Of a stretch of 64,000 nucleotides of DNA, positions 8,271-17,053 are shown one piece after another (within the stretch, counting starts at the first letter, position 1; the number at the start of each line of letters is the position of its first letter). The notes beneath the pieces are model-generated. The model was not told the DNA's origin. It did not search any database and worked only from the letters and a program-made list of their open reading frames with translations. The DNA is from an uncultured Aquimarina sp. (lineage in GTDB: Bacteria > Bacteroidota > Bacteroidia > Flavobacteriales > Flavobacteriaceae). The DNA lies in NCBI GenBank assembly GCA_947498775.1, contig CANMLL010000001.1, positions 310,001 through 374,000 on the forward strand, written 5' to 3'. A program made the position numbers and the translations under genes.

Positions 8271-9074
8271 ATGAAAAGATTATTTTCTATTCTGGCAATC
8301 GTAGCGGTAATGGCTTTTGGAAACTTACAAGCAGCTACTGCACCTGCCCAGTTATTAACGGCAAATGTGCAATTATTAATTGCTCCTATAACTACGACAA
8401 CAACACAAGAAGATGTAGCCTCTGATGCTACAGAAGAGTTATCCTTCCATCAAAACCTTAAAAAGCGTTTTATTGAAGGAGGACCTGAATTCATGGGAAT
8501 CGTACTTTTATGTTTGATCCTAGGTCTAGCGATTGCAATTGAAAGAATTATCTTTTTAAATCTTTCTACTACCAATACAAAGAAATTACAACAAAATGTT
8601 GAAGATGCACTTAACAGTGGTGGAGTAGAAGCAGCCAAAGAGGTTTGTAGAAATACAAAAGGACCTGTTGCATCTATTTATTATCAAGGACTTGATAGAG
8701 CAGACGAAAGTATTGATGCTGCAGAAAAAGCAGTTGTTGCTTACGGTGGTGTGCAAATGGGACAATTAGAGAAAAACGTATCTTGGGTTTCTTTATTTAT
8801 CGCGCTAGCACCAATGCTTGGTTTCATGGGAACGGTAATTGGTATGATCCAGGCATTCGATAAGATTGAAGCAGCAGGAGATATGCAGCCTTCACTTGTA
8901 GCAGGTGGTATTAAAGTAGCACTTCTTACTACAGTATTTGGACTTATTGTTGCGATTATCCTTCAGATATTTTATAACTACATTGTAGCTAAAATTGATA
9001 AGATCGTTAACGATATGGAAGATGCTTCGATCACTTTGATCGATATGTTGGTAGCTTACAAGAACAAGAAATAA
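8271..9074 (+). CDS. MotA/TolQ/ExbB family proton channel protein
   Basis: A 267-residue inner-membrane protein. A signal-like hydrophobic N-terminus (residues 1-22) is followed by a transmembrane segment around 75-95 (MGIVLLCLILGLAIAIERII), a cytoplasmic loop, and two more segments around 170-190 and 210-235 with the family signature APMLGFMGTVIGMIQAF. With the ExbD-like proteins encoded downstream it should form the proton-motive-force motor that energises TonB-type or T9SS-linked transport across the outer membrane. The operon continues with a small membrane protein and two ExbD genes. The exact substrate system is not evident. Confidence 0.9.
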   Translation: MKRLFSILAIVAVMAFGNLQAATAPAQLLTANVQLLIAPITTTTTQEDVASDATEELSFHQNLKKRFIEGGPEFMGIVLLCLILGLAIAIERIIFLNLSTTNTKKLQQNVEDALNSGGVEAAKEVCRNTKGPVASIYYQGLDRADESIDAAEKAVVAYGGVQMGQLEKNVSWVSLFIALAPMLGFMGTVIGMIQAFDKIEAAGDMQPSLVAGGIKVALLTTVFGLIVAIILQIFYNYIVAKIDKIVNDMEDASITLIDMLVAYKNKK

Positions 9075-9186
9075 TAAGTTTCTTTAAATTTAGAATCTAA
9101 ACATATTATATTAGTTTCTGAATAAAGTAAGTTAATCTTATTATTTAATTGAGTGCGGTAAGCACCATATATAAAAAAATAAACAC

Positions 9187-9660
9187 ATGAAAATTTCTAA
9201 AATATTATCATATGTTGTACTAGGAGTAGGTATCTTGGGGGCAATCCTCTGGTATGTTATGAGTAGTTCAATTAGTGGTTTGATGGATCAAAATGGTGTT
9301 TCAGAGGCAAGAGAACTTCCTTTGGACGTTGCAGGACCTTCTGTAAGTCCATTGTATAGTCTTACATTGATTATCTTTGTAATTACCATTGTAGCAACAT
9401 TGATTACAGTTTTTTCAACACTGGCTAAAAACCCTTCAGGGCTTAAGAATACATTAATAGGTATCGTTGCCTTTATTGTTGTCCTGGGTATTGGTTACGT
9501 TATGGCAGATGGAGTTGAAACCCCATTAAAAGATGGTGAAGTACTTTCTGCAAGTGGGTCTAAACTGGTAGGAACCGGATTATATGCGTTTTACTTTTTG
9601 GCTGCTGTTGCAGTAGGTTTAATGTTTTTATCTGGTATTAAAAAATTAATAGGTAAATAA
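9187..9660 (+). CDS. Small membrane protein within the ExbB/ExbD operon
   Basis: A 157-residue protein with four predicted membrane segments: about 7-26, 53-75, 86-106 and 132-152. It has no named domain that I recognise. It lies between the exbB-like gene and the first exbD-like gene, ending two bases before the latter starts, which implies translational coupling. I recall a protein of this kind at the same position in other Flavobacteriaceae, so it is probably a lineage-specific accessory subunit or assembly factor of the motor (inference). Confidence 0.75.
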   Translation: MKISKILSYVVLGVGILGAILWYVMSSSISGLMDQNGVSEARELPLDVAGPSVSPLYSLTLIIFVITIVATLITVFSTLAKNPSGLKNTLIGIVAFIVVLGIGYVMADGVETPLKDGEVLSASGSKLVGTGLYAFYFLAAVAVGLMFLSGIKKLIGK

Positions 9661-9662
9661 TT

Positions 9663-10271
9663 ATGGCAAGAAGATCAGCACCAGAAGTAAATGCAGGATC
9701 TATGGCAGATATTGCATTCTTGCTTCTTATATTCTTCCTGGTTACTACAACTATCGAAACCGATAGCGGTATTAGCCGTAAACTTCCTCCTCCTCAAGAA
9801 GAGGATATCGTTCCACCAGTTCTAAAGGAAAAAAATATTTTCGTTGTAGAATTAAATAAGAATAATGATTTATTAGTAGAAGAGTCTCCTATGCAATTAG
9901 AAGAACTTAGAGAAGCTGCTGTTAAATTTTTGGATAATGGTGGAGGTGTAGGAGACGAAGCTTGTGATTATTGTCAAGGTGATAGAAGTACTTCTTCGTC
10001 TGATAATCCTACAAAAGCAGTAATCTCTTTACGTAATAATAGAGAAACTAACTATGCGACCTACATCGCGGTTCAAAATGAATTGGTGGCTGCATATACT
10101 ACATTGCGTAATAGAGAAGCAGAACGCTTGTTTGGTAAGTCATTCGTGCAAATGGAGAAAGACCTGAAAGATGTAAATTATTCTGGAAATAAGGAAGCAC
10201 TAAAGGAAGATATCAAGAAGATACAGTTTATGTTCCCAGAGAAACTCTCTGAAGCAGAACCGAAGAAATAG
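9663..10271 (+). CDS. ExbD/TolR family biopolymer transport protein, first copy
   Basis: A 202-residue protein with a short cytoplasmic N-terminus, one membrane segment around residues 17-33 (IAFLLLIFFLVTTTI) preceded by MAD, where the Asp is the proton-carrying residue conserved in ExbD/TolR, and a periplasmic domain. The periplasmic part is longer than in E. coli ExbD and includes a CDYC pair near residues 101-104, an unusual feature that could form a disulfide. It is coupled to the small membrane protein upstream and followed 23 bases later by a second ExbD gene; paired ExbDs are usual in Bacteroidota. Confidence 0.88.
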   Translation: MARRSAPEVNAGSMADIAFLLLIFFLVTTTIETDSGISRKLPPPQEEDIVPPVLKEKNIFVVELNKNNDLLVEESPMQLEELREAAVKFLDNGGGVGDEACDYCQGDRSTSSSDNPTKAVISLRNNRETNYATYIAVQNELVAAYTTLRNREAERLFGKSFVQMEKDLKDVNYSGNKEALKEDIKKIQFMFPEKLSEAEPKK

Positions 10272-10294
10272 TACTAACGTAAAACAAAATTCTT

Positions 10295-10777
10295 ATGTCT
10301 AAGTTTAAAAAGAAAAAAAGTGGTGAATTGCCTGCTATTTCTACGGCTTCATTACCGGATATTGTATTTATGTTATTGTTTTTCTTCATGGTAGCAACGG
10401 TGATGCGTCAAAATACATTGATGATCGAAAATAAATTACCGTTTGCAGATCAAATAGAGAAACTTGATAAAAAAGATTTGGTAATGTATATCTATGCCGG
10501 TAAACCTAGTTCTAGATATCGTGCAAGTGCAGGTAGTACAGCTAGAATTCAACTTAATGATAAGTTTGCAGCTGTAGAGGATATCAAAGCATTTATTCTT
10601 GCAGAGAGAACTGCAAAAAGAGAAGAATTAATTCCCTTTTTAACTACAGCTCTTAAAGTTGATGGTGATACCAATATGGGACTTGTTGGTGATATTAAAA
10701 AAGAATTAAGAGAGGTTCAAGCCTTAAAGATTAATTATACAACAAGACAAGGGAAAGCTAGTAGTAACCTGAAGTAA
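10295..10777 (+). CDS. ExbD/TolR family biopolymer transport protein, second copy
   Basis: A 160-residue ExbD-like protein. A basic N-terminus (KFKKKKSG) leads to a membrane segment around residues 22-40 with the sequence LPDIVFMLLFFFMVATV, where the Asp is the expected proton carrier. The rest is periplasmic. It ends the operon: a strong terminator follows 43 bases after the stop codon. The two ExbD proteins differ in periplasmic domain and are likely to form a hetero-oligomer with the ExbB-like pentamer. Confidence 0.88.
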   Translation: MSKFKKKKSGELPAISTASLPDIVFMLLFFFMVATVMRQNTLMIENKLPFADQIEKLDKKDLVMYIYAGKPSSRYRASAGSTARIQLNDKFAAVEDIKAFILAERTAKREELIPFLTTALKVDGDTNMGLVGDIKKELREVQALKINYTTRQGKASSNLK

Positions 10778-10819
10778 GTAAGGTAAGATTAGATAGAAAA
10801 AATCTTTTAAATAGATAGG

Positions 10820-10852
10820 AAACCCGCCAAGCATTTGAGGCGGGTTTTTTTA
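10820..10852 (+). terminator. Rho-independent terminator of the exbB-exbD operon
   Basis: A 9-bp stem AAACCCGCC / GGCGGGTTT with a 10-nt loop and a run of T residues follows the second exbD gene. Confidence 0.88.
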
Positions 10853-10923
10853 TAATTTCAAATGTTGTTTTAGAGTCGTTTTTTGTAAATTCTGAAGAAA
10901 TAGATTTATTTTAGAAGACAATT

Positions 10924-11631
10924 ATGAAGAAGTTTTTGCTAATCATTGTATGCTATTCTGGAGCGTTTCTTTGCATGTCTCAAGAAAAGATACCTGATTT
11001 ATCCAAAGAACAGACTATTGATTCACTTTACAGAGAGGATCAGTTTTATGTGGGAGTGACTTATAATTTGCTTTTTAATCGCCCAAAGGATATTGATCAA
11101 TCTGGTTTTTCTGGAGGATTGCATTTTGGATTTACCAGAGACATGCCGATTAATAAGAGGCGTAATGTTGCAGTTGGTTTAGGGATCGGGTATTCGGTTA
11201 ATGTATATAACCATGATTTGTTTATAGGAGAAGAAGAAGGAACCGAAGAAAGTATATTTACCAGGCTACAAGCAGAAAGCTTTGACACCAATCGGTTTAC
11301 TACGCACCTGGTAGAAGCCCCCTTAGAATTTAGATGGCGCACTTCTGTGCCCGAAACGCATAAGTTTTATCGAATTTATACTGGTTTCAGGATAGGGTAT
11401 TTATATCATTTCAGCTCTAATTTTAAAGGATCCGATATACAGATAAGACAAACAAAGGTTAATGAGTTGAATCGATGGAGGTTTGGTGCTACATTTACTT
11501 TTGGATGGAATACATTTAATTTCCATTTTTATTATAGCTTAAATTCTTTATTTGATGATACTGCTGTTCTAGAGGGAGAAACAATAGGATTAAACCCTGC
11601 AAAGGTTGGATTGATATTTTACATCCTATAG
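10924..11631 (+). CDS. porT: PorT/SprT family outer-membrane beta-barrel protein of the type IX secretion system
   Basis: A 235-residue protein with a signal peptide (residues 1-19, cleavage near CMSQ) and alternating beta strands ending in an aromatic/hydrophobic C-terminus (VGLIFYIL), as in eight-stranded outer-membrane barrels. Its length, the FYVGVTYNLLFNRP opening and the place between the exbD genes and rpoN agree with PorT/SprT, a protein needed for T9SS secretion and gliding in Bacteroidota. PorT assignment rests on pattern and context, not on a search; a generic porin-family barrel is the alternative. The last six bases overlap the convergent gene at 11626-12231. Confidence 0.75.
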   Translation: MKKFLLIIVCYSGAFLCMSQEKIPDLSKEQTIDSLYREDQFYVGVTYNLLFNRPKDIDQSGFSGGLHFGFTRDMPINKRRNVAVGLGIGYSVNVYNHDLFIGEEEGTEESIFTRLQAESFDTNRFTTHLVEAPLEFRWRTSVPETHKFYRIYTGFRIGYLYHFSSNFKGSDIQIRQTKVNELNRWRFGATFTFGWNTFNFHFYYSLNSLFDDTAVLEGETIGLNPAKVGLIFYIL

Positions 11632-12231
11632 CCAGAAATTTACTAAGGTTAATTGTGAGATGACCCCGATTAGAAACCCTAGTATCAGTTCTAGATTACT
11701 ATGCGCTTTGCAGTGCAGTCGAGAAGTCGCAACCAACCCATTTGCAATCATAAGTGCAGAGATAAGCAGAATTAAATTCATTCCGAAGTGTATACTTAAT
11801 GCTATGGTAAACATGGTAACACCGCCTATTCCTATCATATGCAAACTTGCTTTTATGTTAAAAAAGATCATAAAAATCGAACTTAATATCGAAAATAAGA
11901 TTCCTAAAAAGAAAAAATACAACTCAGGATAATGATAGATATCAATAATCAGTTTTATCACTACTATTAATAGCACTGATTGCAGTAATAAAGGAACCTT
12001 GCGTTGGTTTATGTTTTCTAGATGAATACTACTTATGATTCCCATATTTTTAAGAAAGAAAAACAGTACTATGGGAATAAGGATAGTTAATACCATAAGC
12101 CCTATGATTTTTGCCTTTATAATATCTTCGGGAATAAATCTGGGCGCAGCGGCAAAATAGATTATCGCACCTATAAGAGGCATTAAGAGGGGGTGTAGAA
12201 TGTATGAAATGCTTTTAAGAAAAAAGTTCAT
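11626..12231 (-). CDS. PAP2-fold-like membrane protein
   Basis: A 201-residue protein with about six membrane segments. It carries faint type-2 phosphatidic acid phosphatase motifs: ASLHMIGIGG, resembling the SGH motif, and SRLHCKAHSNLE, resembling the SRxxxxxHxxxD motif but with Glu in place of Asp. The first lysine motif (KxxxxxxRP) is not clear, so catalysis is uncertain. The start codon overlaps the rpoN stop codon (TAATG), so it is translationally coupled to rpoN. The 3' end overlaps porT by six bases on the opposite strand. Confidence 0.7.
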   Translation of the reverse strand: MNFFLKSISYILHPLLMPLIGAIIYFAAAPRFIPEDIIKAKIIGLMVLTILIPIVLFFFLKNMGIISSIHLENINQRKVPLLLQSVLLIVVIKLIIDIYHYPELYFFFLGILFSILSSIFMIFFNIKASLHMIGIGGVTMFTIALSIHFGMNLILLISALMIANGLVATSRLHCKAHSNLELILGFLIGVISQLTLVNFWL

Positions 12232-13691
12232 TAAATTTTTTTTCGTAGCCTGGCAACGGGAATTTCTAACTGTTCCCGGTATTTGGCTACCGTTCTTCTA
12301 GCAATTGGATATCCCTTTTCTTTTAGGATTTTGGCAAGTTTTTCATCTGTCAGTGGTTTTCTCTTGTCCTCTTCTCCAATCGTTATTTCTAATATCTTTT
12401 TTATTTCTCGAGTCGAAACTTCTTCACCTTGATCATTGGTCATAGATTCTGAGAAGAATTCTTTGATCAACTTTGTGCCATAAGGAGTATCCACATATTT
12501 GCTATTTGCTACTCTGGATACAGTACTTACGTCCATACCGATCTGATCAGCGATATCCTTAAGGATCATGGGTTTTAGGTTGCGTTCGTCTCCACTAAGG
12601 AAATAACTTTTTTGATAGTGCATTATTGCACTCATGGTAATAAAAAGTGTTTGCTGGCGTTGTTTTACTGCTTCAATGAACCATTTTGCGGCATCCAATT
12701 TTTGTTTTATGAAAAGAACAGCATCCTTTTGGGATTTGGATTTCTCTTTACTTGCTTTATATCCTTGAAGCATATTGTTGTATTCTCTTGATACATGAAG
12801 CTCTGGTGCATTGCGACCATTTAGAGTTAACTCTAGTTCACCATCTATAATCCTTATGGTAAAGTCTGGCACAACGTGTTCGATAATGCGGTTATTGCCT
12901 GCGTATGCGCCTCCTGGTTTGGGATTAAGGTGCTCTATCTCATCAATAGCTTCTTTTAGTTGTTCTTCGGTAACATCAAATTTTACCAGAAGTTTATCGT
13001 AATGCTTTTTACTGAAATGATCAAAGGCTTTTTTTAATATTCCTGAAGCTAATTTTATAGGAATAGTGGTCTCTTTTCGATCTAACTGAAGCCAAAGGCA
13101 TTCCTGTAAACTTCGTGCACCTATACCGGCTGGATCCAGTTGTTGCACAAGCGTTAGAACACTTTCTATTTTTTCTTCAGTAGTATATACATTTTGGGTA
13201 AATGCCAGATCATCCAGAATATCAGATACAGATCTTCTTATATACCCACTTTCATCTACGCTACCCACCAGAAATTCGGCAATTTCGCGTTCTTCTTCGT
13301 TCAACCTATACGTATTTAGTTGATTGACCAGGTGTTGATGAAACGATGTTCCGGATGCGTATGGTATACTCTTGTCCTCATCATCAGCGCTATAGTTGTT
13401 AGAACTTAATCTATAACTTGGTATCTCATCATCACTTAGGTATTCATCTACATTGATTTCGGTTTCTATTTTTTCATTTCCATAATCATCCTCGCCTGTA
13501 CTTTCATTACTAAATGCATCTTCAAATTCATCTGCTTTTTCTTTGCCACTATCCAATGCAGGGTTCTCTTCCATTTCCTGCTTCAGACGCTGTTCAAAGG
13601 CTTGCGTAGGAAGCTGAATCAGTTTCATTAATTGAATCTGCTGCGGAGATAGTTTTTGAGAAAGCTTAAAATTTAATTGTTGTTTTAGCAT
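12231..13691 (-). CDS. rpoN: RNA polymerase sigma-54 factor
   Basis: A 486-residue RpoN. Region I at the N-terminus has the Gln/Leu-rich LSPQQIQLMKLIQLP, an acidic region II spans about residues 50-110, the core-binding domain follows, and the C-terminus has the RpoN box ARRTVAKYREQL near residues 465-476. It directs transcription from -24/-12 promoters with the help of AAA+ activators; none of these is encoded in this window. The gene upstream on the same strand is a response regulator 500 bases away, separated by repeat-containing DNA. In other Flavobacteriaceae I recall asnS next to rpoN; here asnS is 20 kb away. Confidence 0.95.
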   Translation of the reverse strand: MLKQQLNFKLSQKLSPQQIQLMKLIQLPTQAFEQRLKQEMEENPALDSGKEKADEFEDAFSNESTGEDDYGNEKIETEINVDEYLSDDEIPSYRLSSNNYSADDEDKSIPYASGTSFHQHLVNQLNTYRLNEEEREIAEFLVGSVDESGYIRRSVSDILDDLAFTQNVYTTEEKIESVLTLVQQLDPAGIGARSLQECLWLQLDRKETTIPIKLASGILKKAFDHFSKKHYDKLLVKFDVTEEQLKEAIDEIEHLNPKPGGAYAGNNRIIEHVVPDFTIRIIDGELELTLNGRNAPELHVSREYNNMLQGYKASKEKSKSQKDAVLFIKQKLDAAKWFIEAVKQRQQTLFITMSAIMHYQKSYFLSGDERNLKPMILKDIADQIGMDVSTVSRVANSKYVDTPYGTKLIKEFFSESMTNDQGEEVSTREIKKILEITIGEEDKRKPLTDEKLAKILKEKGYPIARRTVAKYREQLEIPVARLRKKI

Positions 13692-13716
13692 AAAAAAATC
13701 AATGTTCTTCTACTTA

Positions 13717-13724
13717 CAAAAATA
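13717..13724 (-). promoter_or_regulatory. -7 element of the rpoN promoter
   Basis: TATTTTTG on the minus strand fits TAnnTTTG and lies 25 bases before the rpoN start codon. The -33 part is not clear. Confidence 0.4.
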
Positions 13725-13829
13725 AACAAAAACAGTATTTTTATTGAAGTATCAGAGGGTTAGTTTATTTAATGAAGTTGTTAAAAAGTCAGAAAACTAA
13801 TCTTGATATCATCTCGAGTACTTCGATTT

Positions 13830-13849
13830 AGCTTAGTATAAACTAAGCT
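13830..13849. repeat. Perfect inverted repeat in the rpoN upstream region
   Basis: AGCTTAGT and ACTAAGCT flank a 4-base loop. It is not followed by a T run on either strand, so it is more like an operator or a remnant of an interspersed element than a terminator. Confidence 0.5.
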
Positions 13850-14023
13850 GAGAGATACGTATTCTTAATTATACAAGCATTTAGACCTCACTCAATGTGA
13901 TAACTTGCTTCAAATCTGACTTTTTCTTCCTGCATCAATAAACGAGCCAAAAGTAAGTACAATATGTAATAAAGCTAATTTTTTCGGTATAAAAAAATCT
14001 TAAATAAAATAAAGTGTATTCTT

Positions 14024-14180
14024 ATTCCTGCGCAGGCAGGAATCTATTGTGTTAATTGGTTTGATGATATGGATCCCAGCGTAGGCAAGGATGGCATAAA
14101 ATGTTCGTTCTAAGGAAGTGACTATTGTTTTTACAGGGCACCATTCACTTCCTGTCATTCCTGCGCAGGCAGGAATCTAT
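14024..14180. repeat. Pair of 24-bp palindromic direct repeats
   Basis: Two identical 24-bp units (14024-14047 and 14157-14180) lie 133 bases apart. Each contains a perfect 8-bp inverted repeat ATTCCTGC/GCAGGAAT with loop GCAG followed by CTAT. A decayed third unit (CCCAGCGTAGGCAAGGATGG) lies near 14075. The stretch 13692-14187 holds no gene. Such units look like REP/MITE-type elements that I recall as dispersed in Flavobacteriaceae genomes. Confidence 0.7.
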
Positions 14181-14187
14181 TTGTAGG

Positions 14188-14826
14188 CTAAGGAGTAAAT
14201 ATTTTACTCTTAATCGCATATATAACCAAACCTGTTCTGTTTTTTAGGTTTAATTTTTCAAAAATAGAATCTCTATACCCTTCAATAGTTTTTGGGCTTA
14301 AGCACATGTCGCTTGCAATTTCTTTATACGTTTTTTCAGTACAAGCATGTTTTATAAATTCTACTTCTCGATCTTTAAGGATCACTTCTTTTTCTTCCTT
14401 AGGATTTAAAGATCCTAACAATAGATTTGTAACATCTTTGGTATGGTAAAAACCGGTTTCCTGTACTTGCAACAGGGCATTTTCGAGAATACTTTTTTCA
14501 GTATCTTTTAAGAGATATCCTTTGGCACCTGCTCGCAACATTTTTAAGATGGTGTTTTCGTCTTCTTCTACAGATAGTGCGAGTACTTTAACCTGTGGGT
14601 ATTCTTCTTTTAATACCGCGGTGGTTTCGATACCGTTCATAATGGGCATATTGATATCCATAAGGACAACATCAGGAATATTTTTTGGATCTTTAAATCG
14701 GGTAACAAGTTCCTTTCCGTTTTTACAGATATACAATATTTTGAATTTATCAAATCCATTAACTAATCCAGATAATGCCTGAGACAATAAAATATGGTCC
14801 TCTACGATTACTACTGAATATTTCAT
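14188..14826 (-). CDS. NarL/FixJ-type response regulator
   Basis: A 212-residue two-component regulator. The receiver domain (1-120) has acidic E9/D10, the phosphoacceptor D57 in VVLMDINMPIMNG, and the conserved Lys in LLKDTEKS. The C-terminal LuxR-type helix-turn-helix (about 145-205) includes EIASDMCLSPKTIEGYRD. It should bind DNA as a dimer once phosphorylated by the kinase encoded 40 bases upstream in the same transcript. Target promoters are not identifiable here. Confidence 0.92.
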   Translation of the reverse strand: MKYSVVIVEDHILLSQALSGLVNGFDKFKILYICKNGKELVTRFKDPKNIPDVVLMDINMPIMNGIETTAVLKEEYPQVKVLALSVEEDENTILKMLRAGAKGYLLKDTEKSILENALLQVQETGFYHTKDVTNLLLGSLNPKEEKEVILKDREVEFIKHACTEKTYKEIASDMCLSPKTIEGYRDSIFEKLNLKNRTGLVIYAIKSKIFTP

Positions 14827-14866
14827 TTGTTTATTTTATTTGTGTGAATGGTTTGTGTATACAAAG

Positions 14867-15661
14867 TTAGTCAACTTCATTCGTTGTAGGGTTCAAATTT
14901 TGTTTTTTATAATGGTAAATTAAGCTCATTTCAGTTCCTTTACCTTTTTCAGAATCAATGGTGACCTCTGCACCTATTAATTTGCATCTGTTCTGTATGT
15001 TGCCTAAGCCTATTCCTCTTTTGGCGTCTGTGTTGGTACTATTAAAACCAACACCATCATCATTGGCATGTATTGTTATTTTTTCTTCGTCATAATGTAC
15101 ATCCACATTTAGATTCGAAGCTTTAGAATGTTTAATGGTATTGGTAAAAAATTCTTGTAATATTCTAAAAATTATTATTTCGATTTTATCATCTAGTGGT
15201 TGTATTTCTTGGTTACTTGTTATCGATGCATTTATAAATTGCATCCTATTAAATCGTTCTATTTCCAGTGTAATAGCCTCGGTAAGGTTAAGGCTTTTTA
15301 TAGCATCTGGGTTGATCAACTTTGATAACGATCGCAGCTCTGTTAAGCTTTTGGTGATCGTATCGGTTACTTCTTGTAACTTATCAGGATCATCTTGTGC
15401 CATATTTACCTGTATTTTGGCCAAGGTAAGGAGCTGACCGATATTGTCGTGCAGCTCCCAACTTATATTGCGCAGGGTTTCTTCTCGTATTTCGATTTGG
15501 GTTTCTGCAATAGCGGTTTCAAATTTTTTTTCGGCTTCTTGTTGTTGCATAAGCAACGTGTTTTTTCTTTTTTGAAAAATTAAAAAAAGAAAAATAATGA
15601 TTCCAATGAGCATTACGAGCGTAAAGCTCGCTATTAATATAACTGTGTCTTGTTGCTGCAT
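14867..15661 (-). CDS. Sensor histidine kinase of the NarX/DegS (HisKA_3) type
   Basis: A 264-residue kinase. One membrane segment (residues 7-29) is followed by a coiled-coil stretch (about 30-65), the dimerisation/phosphoacceptor domain with H71 in WELHDNIGQ, and the HATPase domain with N box near residue 175 and G boxes DDGVGF and GIGLGNIQ. There is no sensory domain. Its start codon lies within the 3' end of the upstream membrane gene (28-base overlap), so the two products are probably made together and the 7TM protein may be the sensory part. Confidence 0.92.
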   Translation of the reverse strand: MQQQDTVILIASFTLVMLIGIIIFLFLIFQKRKNTLLMQQQEAEKKFETAIAETQIEIREETLRNISWELHDNIGQLLTLAKIQVNMAQDDPDKLQEVTDTITKSLTELRSLSKLINPDAIKSLNLTEAITLEIERFNRMQFINASITSNQEIQPLDDKIEIIIFRILQEFFTNTIKHSKASNLNVDVHYDEEKITIHANDDGVGFNSTNTDAKRGIGLGNIQNRCKLIGAEVTIDSEKGKGTEMSLIYHYKKQNLNPTTNEVD

Positions 15662-16296
15662 ATAAAACCAATAATATAACAGGTATTAAGAAGGATAATT
15701 AATACATAATTTATTGAAAATAAATTGTTAAACGGCCCTTCGCCAACATAATAGTTAATTGCTATTCTGAATGGAATACTACCAATATAAAAAATTAATA
15801 CTCCAATACTGATCCAGAAAAATAGATTCCTTTTAACATGTAAAACTTTTTTACTATTAAGTATCTCAGTAAAGTAAAAAGCAATCTGTATCACTAACAA
15901 AAACGAAGCTGTTATAAATGGTATAGATTGAAACTGGGTTACATAATTTTCATATATCCCTCCTATAGCAATCGACAATATATAGATTACGAAAAATGAT
16001 AAAATGGCTTTTTTTCTTAAAGGATGCTGTACTATTCTATAATATAAATATGATAGATACGTATAATTTAAGAAAAAATATATATTAAAAATAATACCAT
16101 TAGATTTTATATGAAAATATTCACGGGTAATGTAGCCGGAATATTCAAATAATACTACAATCCATAAATAAACTAAGAAGTACTTCAATATTGAATCTTT
16201 ATACTTGTAATAAAATATAGATCCAATAATTGCGCATAACAATTCCATAAAAAGAGTAGAAAAATCCCTTAAAAATATTACACTATTTTCAGTCAT
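15634..16296 (-). CDS. Seven-helix membrane protein coupled to a histidine kinase
   Basis: A 220-residue protein that is almost entirely membrane: about seven hydrophobic segments (near residues 12-30, 38-55, 68-88, 97-115, 125-145, 154-174 and 190-210). No catalytic motif is seen. The overlap with the kinase gene and the lack of a sensor domain in that kinase suggest it detects the signal or is controlled by the kinase. The layout resembles the 7TM parts of membrane-bound kinases but split into a separate chain (inference). Confidence 0.75.
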   Translation of the reverse strand: MTENSVIFLRDFSTLFMELLCAIIGSIFYYKYKDSILKYFLVYLWIVVLFEYSGYITREYFHIKSNGIIFNIYFFLNYTYLSYLYYRIVQHPLRKKAILSFFVIYILSIAIGGIYENYVTQFQSIPFITASFLLVIQIAFYFTEILNSKKVLHVKRNLFFWISIGVLIFYIGSIPFRIAINYYVGEGPFNNLFSINYVLIILLNTCYIIGFICSNKTQLY

Positions 16297-16333
16297 TTAT
16301 ACTATTTGGTGATATTACTATTTATACTAATAA

Positions 16334-17053
16334 TTATTCTATATCAGAAGGAGGTGGACTTTGTTGACCGCCATTTTTTGCTTGAGATTCAGCTCCATAA
16401 AAAGTAGCTGTGCCAGAAGATATTAATGACAAGACAGTGGCTTCTTGAACAAGCTTTCCTTTTTGGGATAATTGGCCTAATTCAGAGTTTTTAATAGTGT
16501 CCAAGACATTTATCAAAGGTACCGCGCTAGTTTTATCTCCAGATCTAACAATTGCATACGATAAATCTCCTTTTTTCTCTCCCTTAGTAAATTTTGTAGT
16601 TGGATTAAAAAATAAAGTTTGCTTATAATCGTCATCTTTATTTCCTACATTTTCATATTGTCCAAAATAAAAGCGCAATTGAGATATCTCAATATCTGCT
16701 GCTATTGCATTGTTTTGAATGAGATTTAAATAATCTATTAATTCTTGATAATCAAATGAAACCGCTCTAGTGGCGATAAATGTAGAATCTCCAGTTCTGC
16801 CACGAGTATATCTCTGAATAGTAGCGTCTAAGTCATCAAAATTATGATAAAAATCCAGAATTTGATCAAATGTCAAAGTTTCAACTGGATTTCCGCTTGG
16901 TGGAAACTGTCCCAGATCTGGTTCTTGTTTTCCTAAAAATAAAAAAGCAACTGCTGCACCCACAACAGCAACGCCAATGTATTCTAAAGGATACTTTTTG
17001 ATTCGTGCAAAAAAGTTTGTTTTTTCTCGTTCGTTGTTTAATTCGTCTGCCAT
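16334..17053 (-). CDS. Single-pass membrane protein of unknown function
   Basis: A 239-residue protein with a charged cytoplasmic N-terminus (residues 1-25), a membrane segment about 26-43 (YIGVAVVGAAVAFLFLG), and an extracytoplasmic domain ending in a Gln/Pro-rich tail. The soluble part has LTFDQILDFYHNF and SYAIVRSGDKTSAVPL motifs that I cannot place. It is the first gene of a likely four-gene unit with the 7TM protein, the kinase and the regulator (38-base gap), so it may be part of that signalling set. Confidence 0.65.
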   Translation of the reverse strand: MADELNNEREKTNFFARIKKYPLEYIGVAVVGAAVAFLFLGKQEPDLGQFPPSGNPVETLTFDQILDFYHNFDDLDATIQRYTRGRTGDSTFIATRAVSFDYQELIDYLNLIQNNAIAADIEISQLRFYFGQYENVGNKDDDYKQTLFFNPTTKFTKGEKKGDLSYAIVRSGDKTSAVPLINVLDTIKNSELGQLSQKGKLVQEATVLSLISSGTATFYGAESQAKNGGQQSPPPSDIE

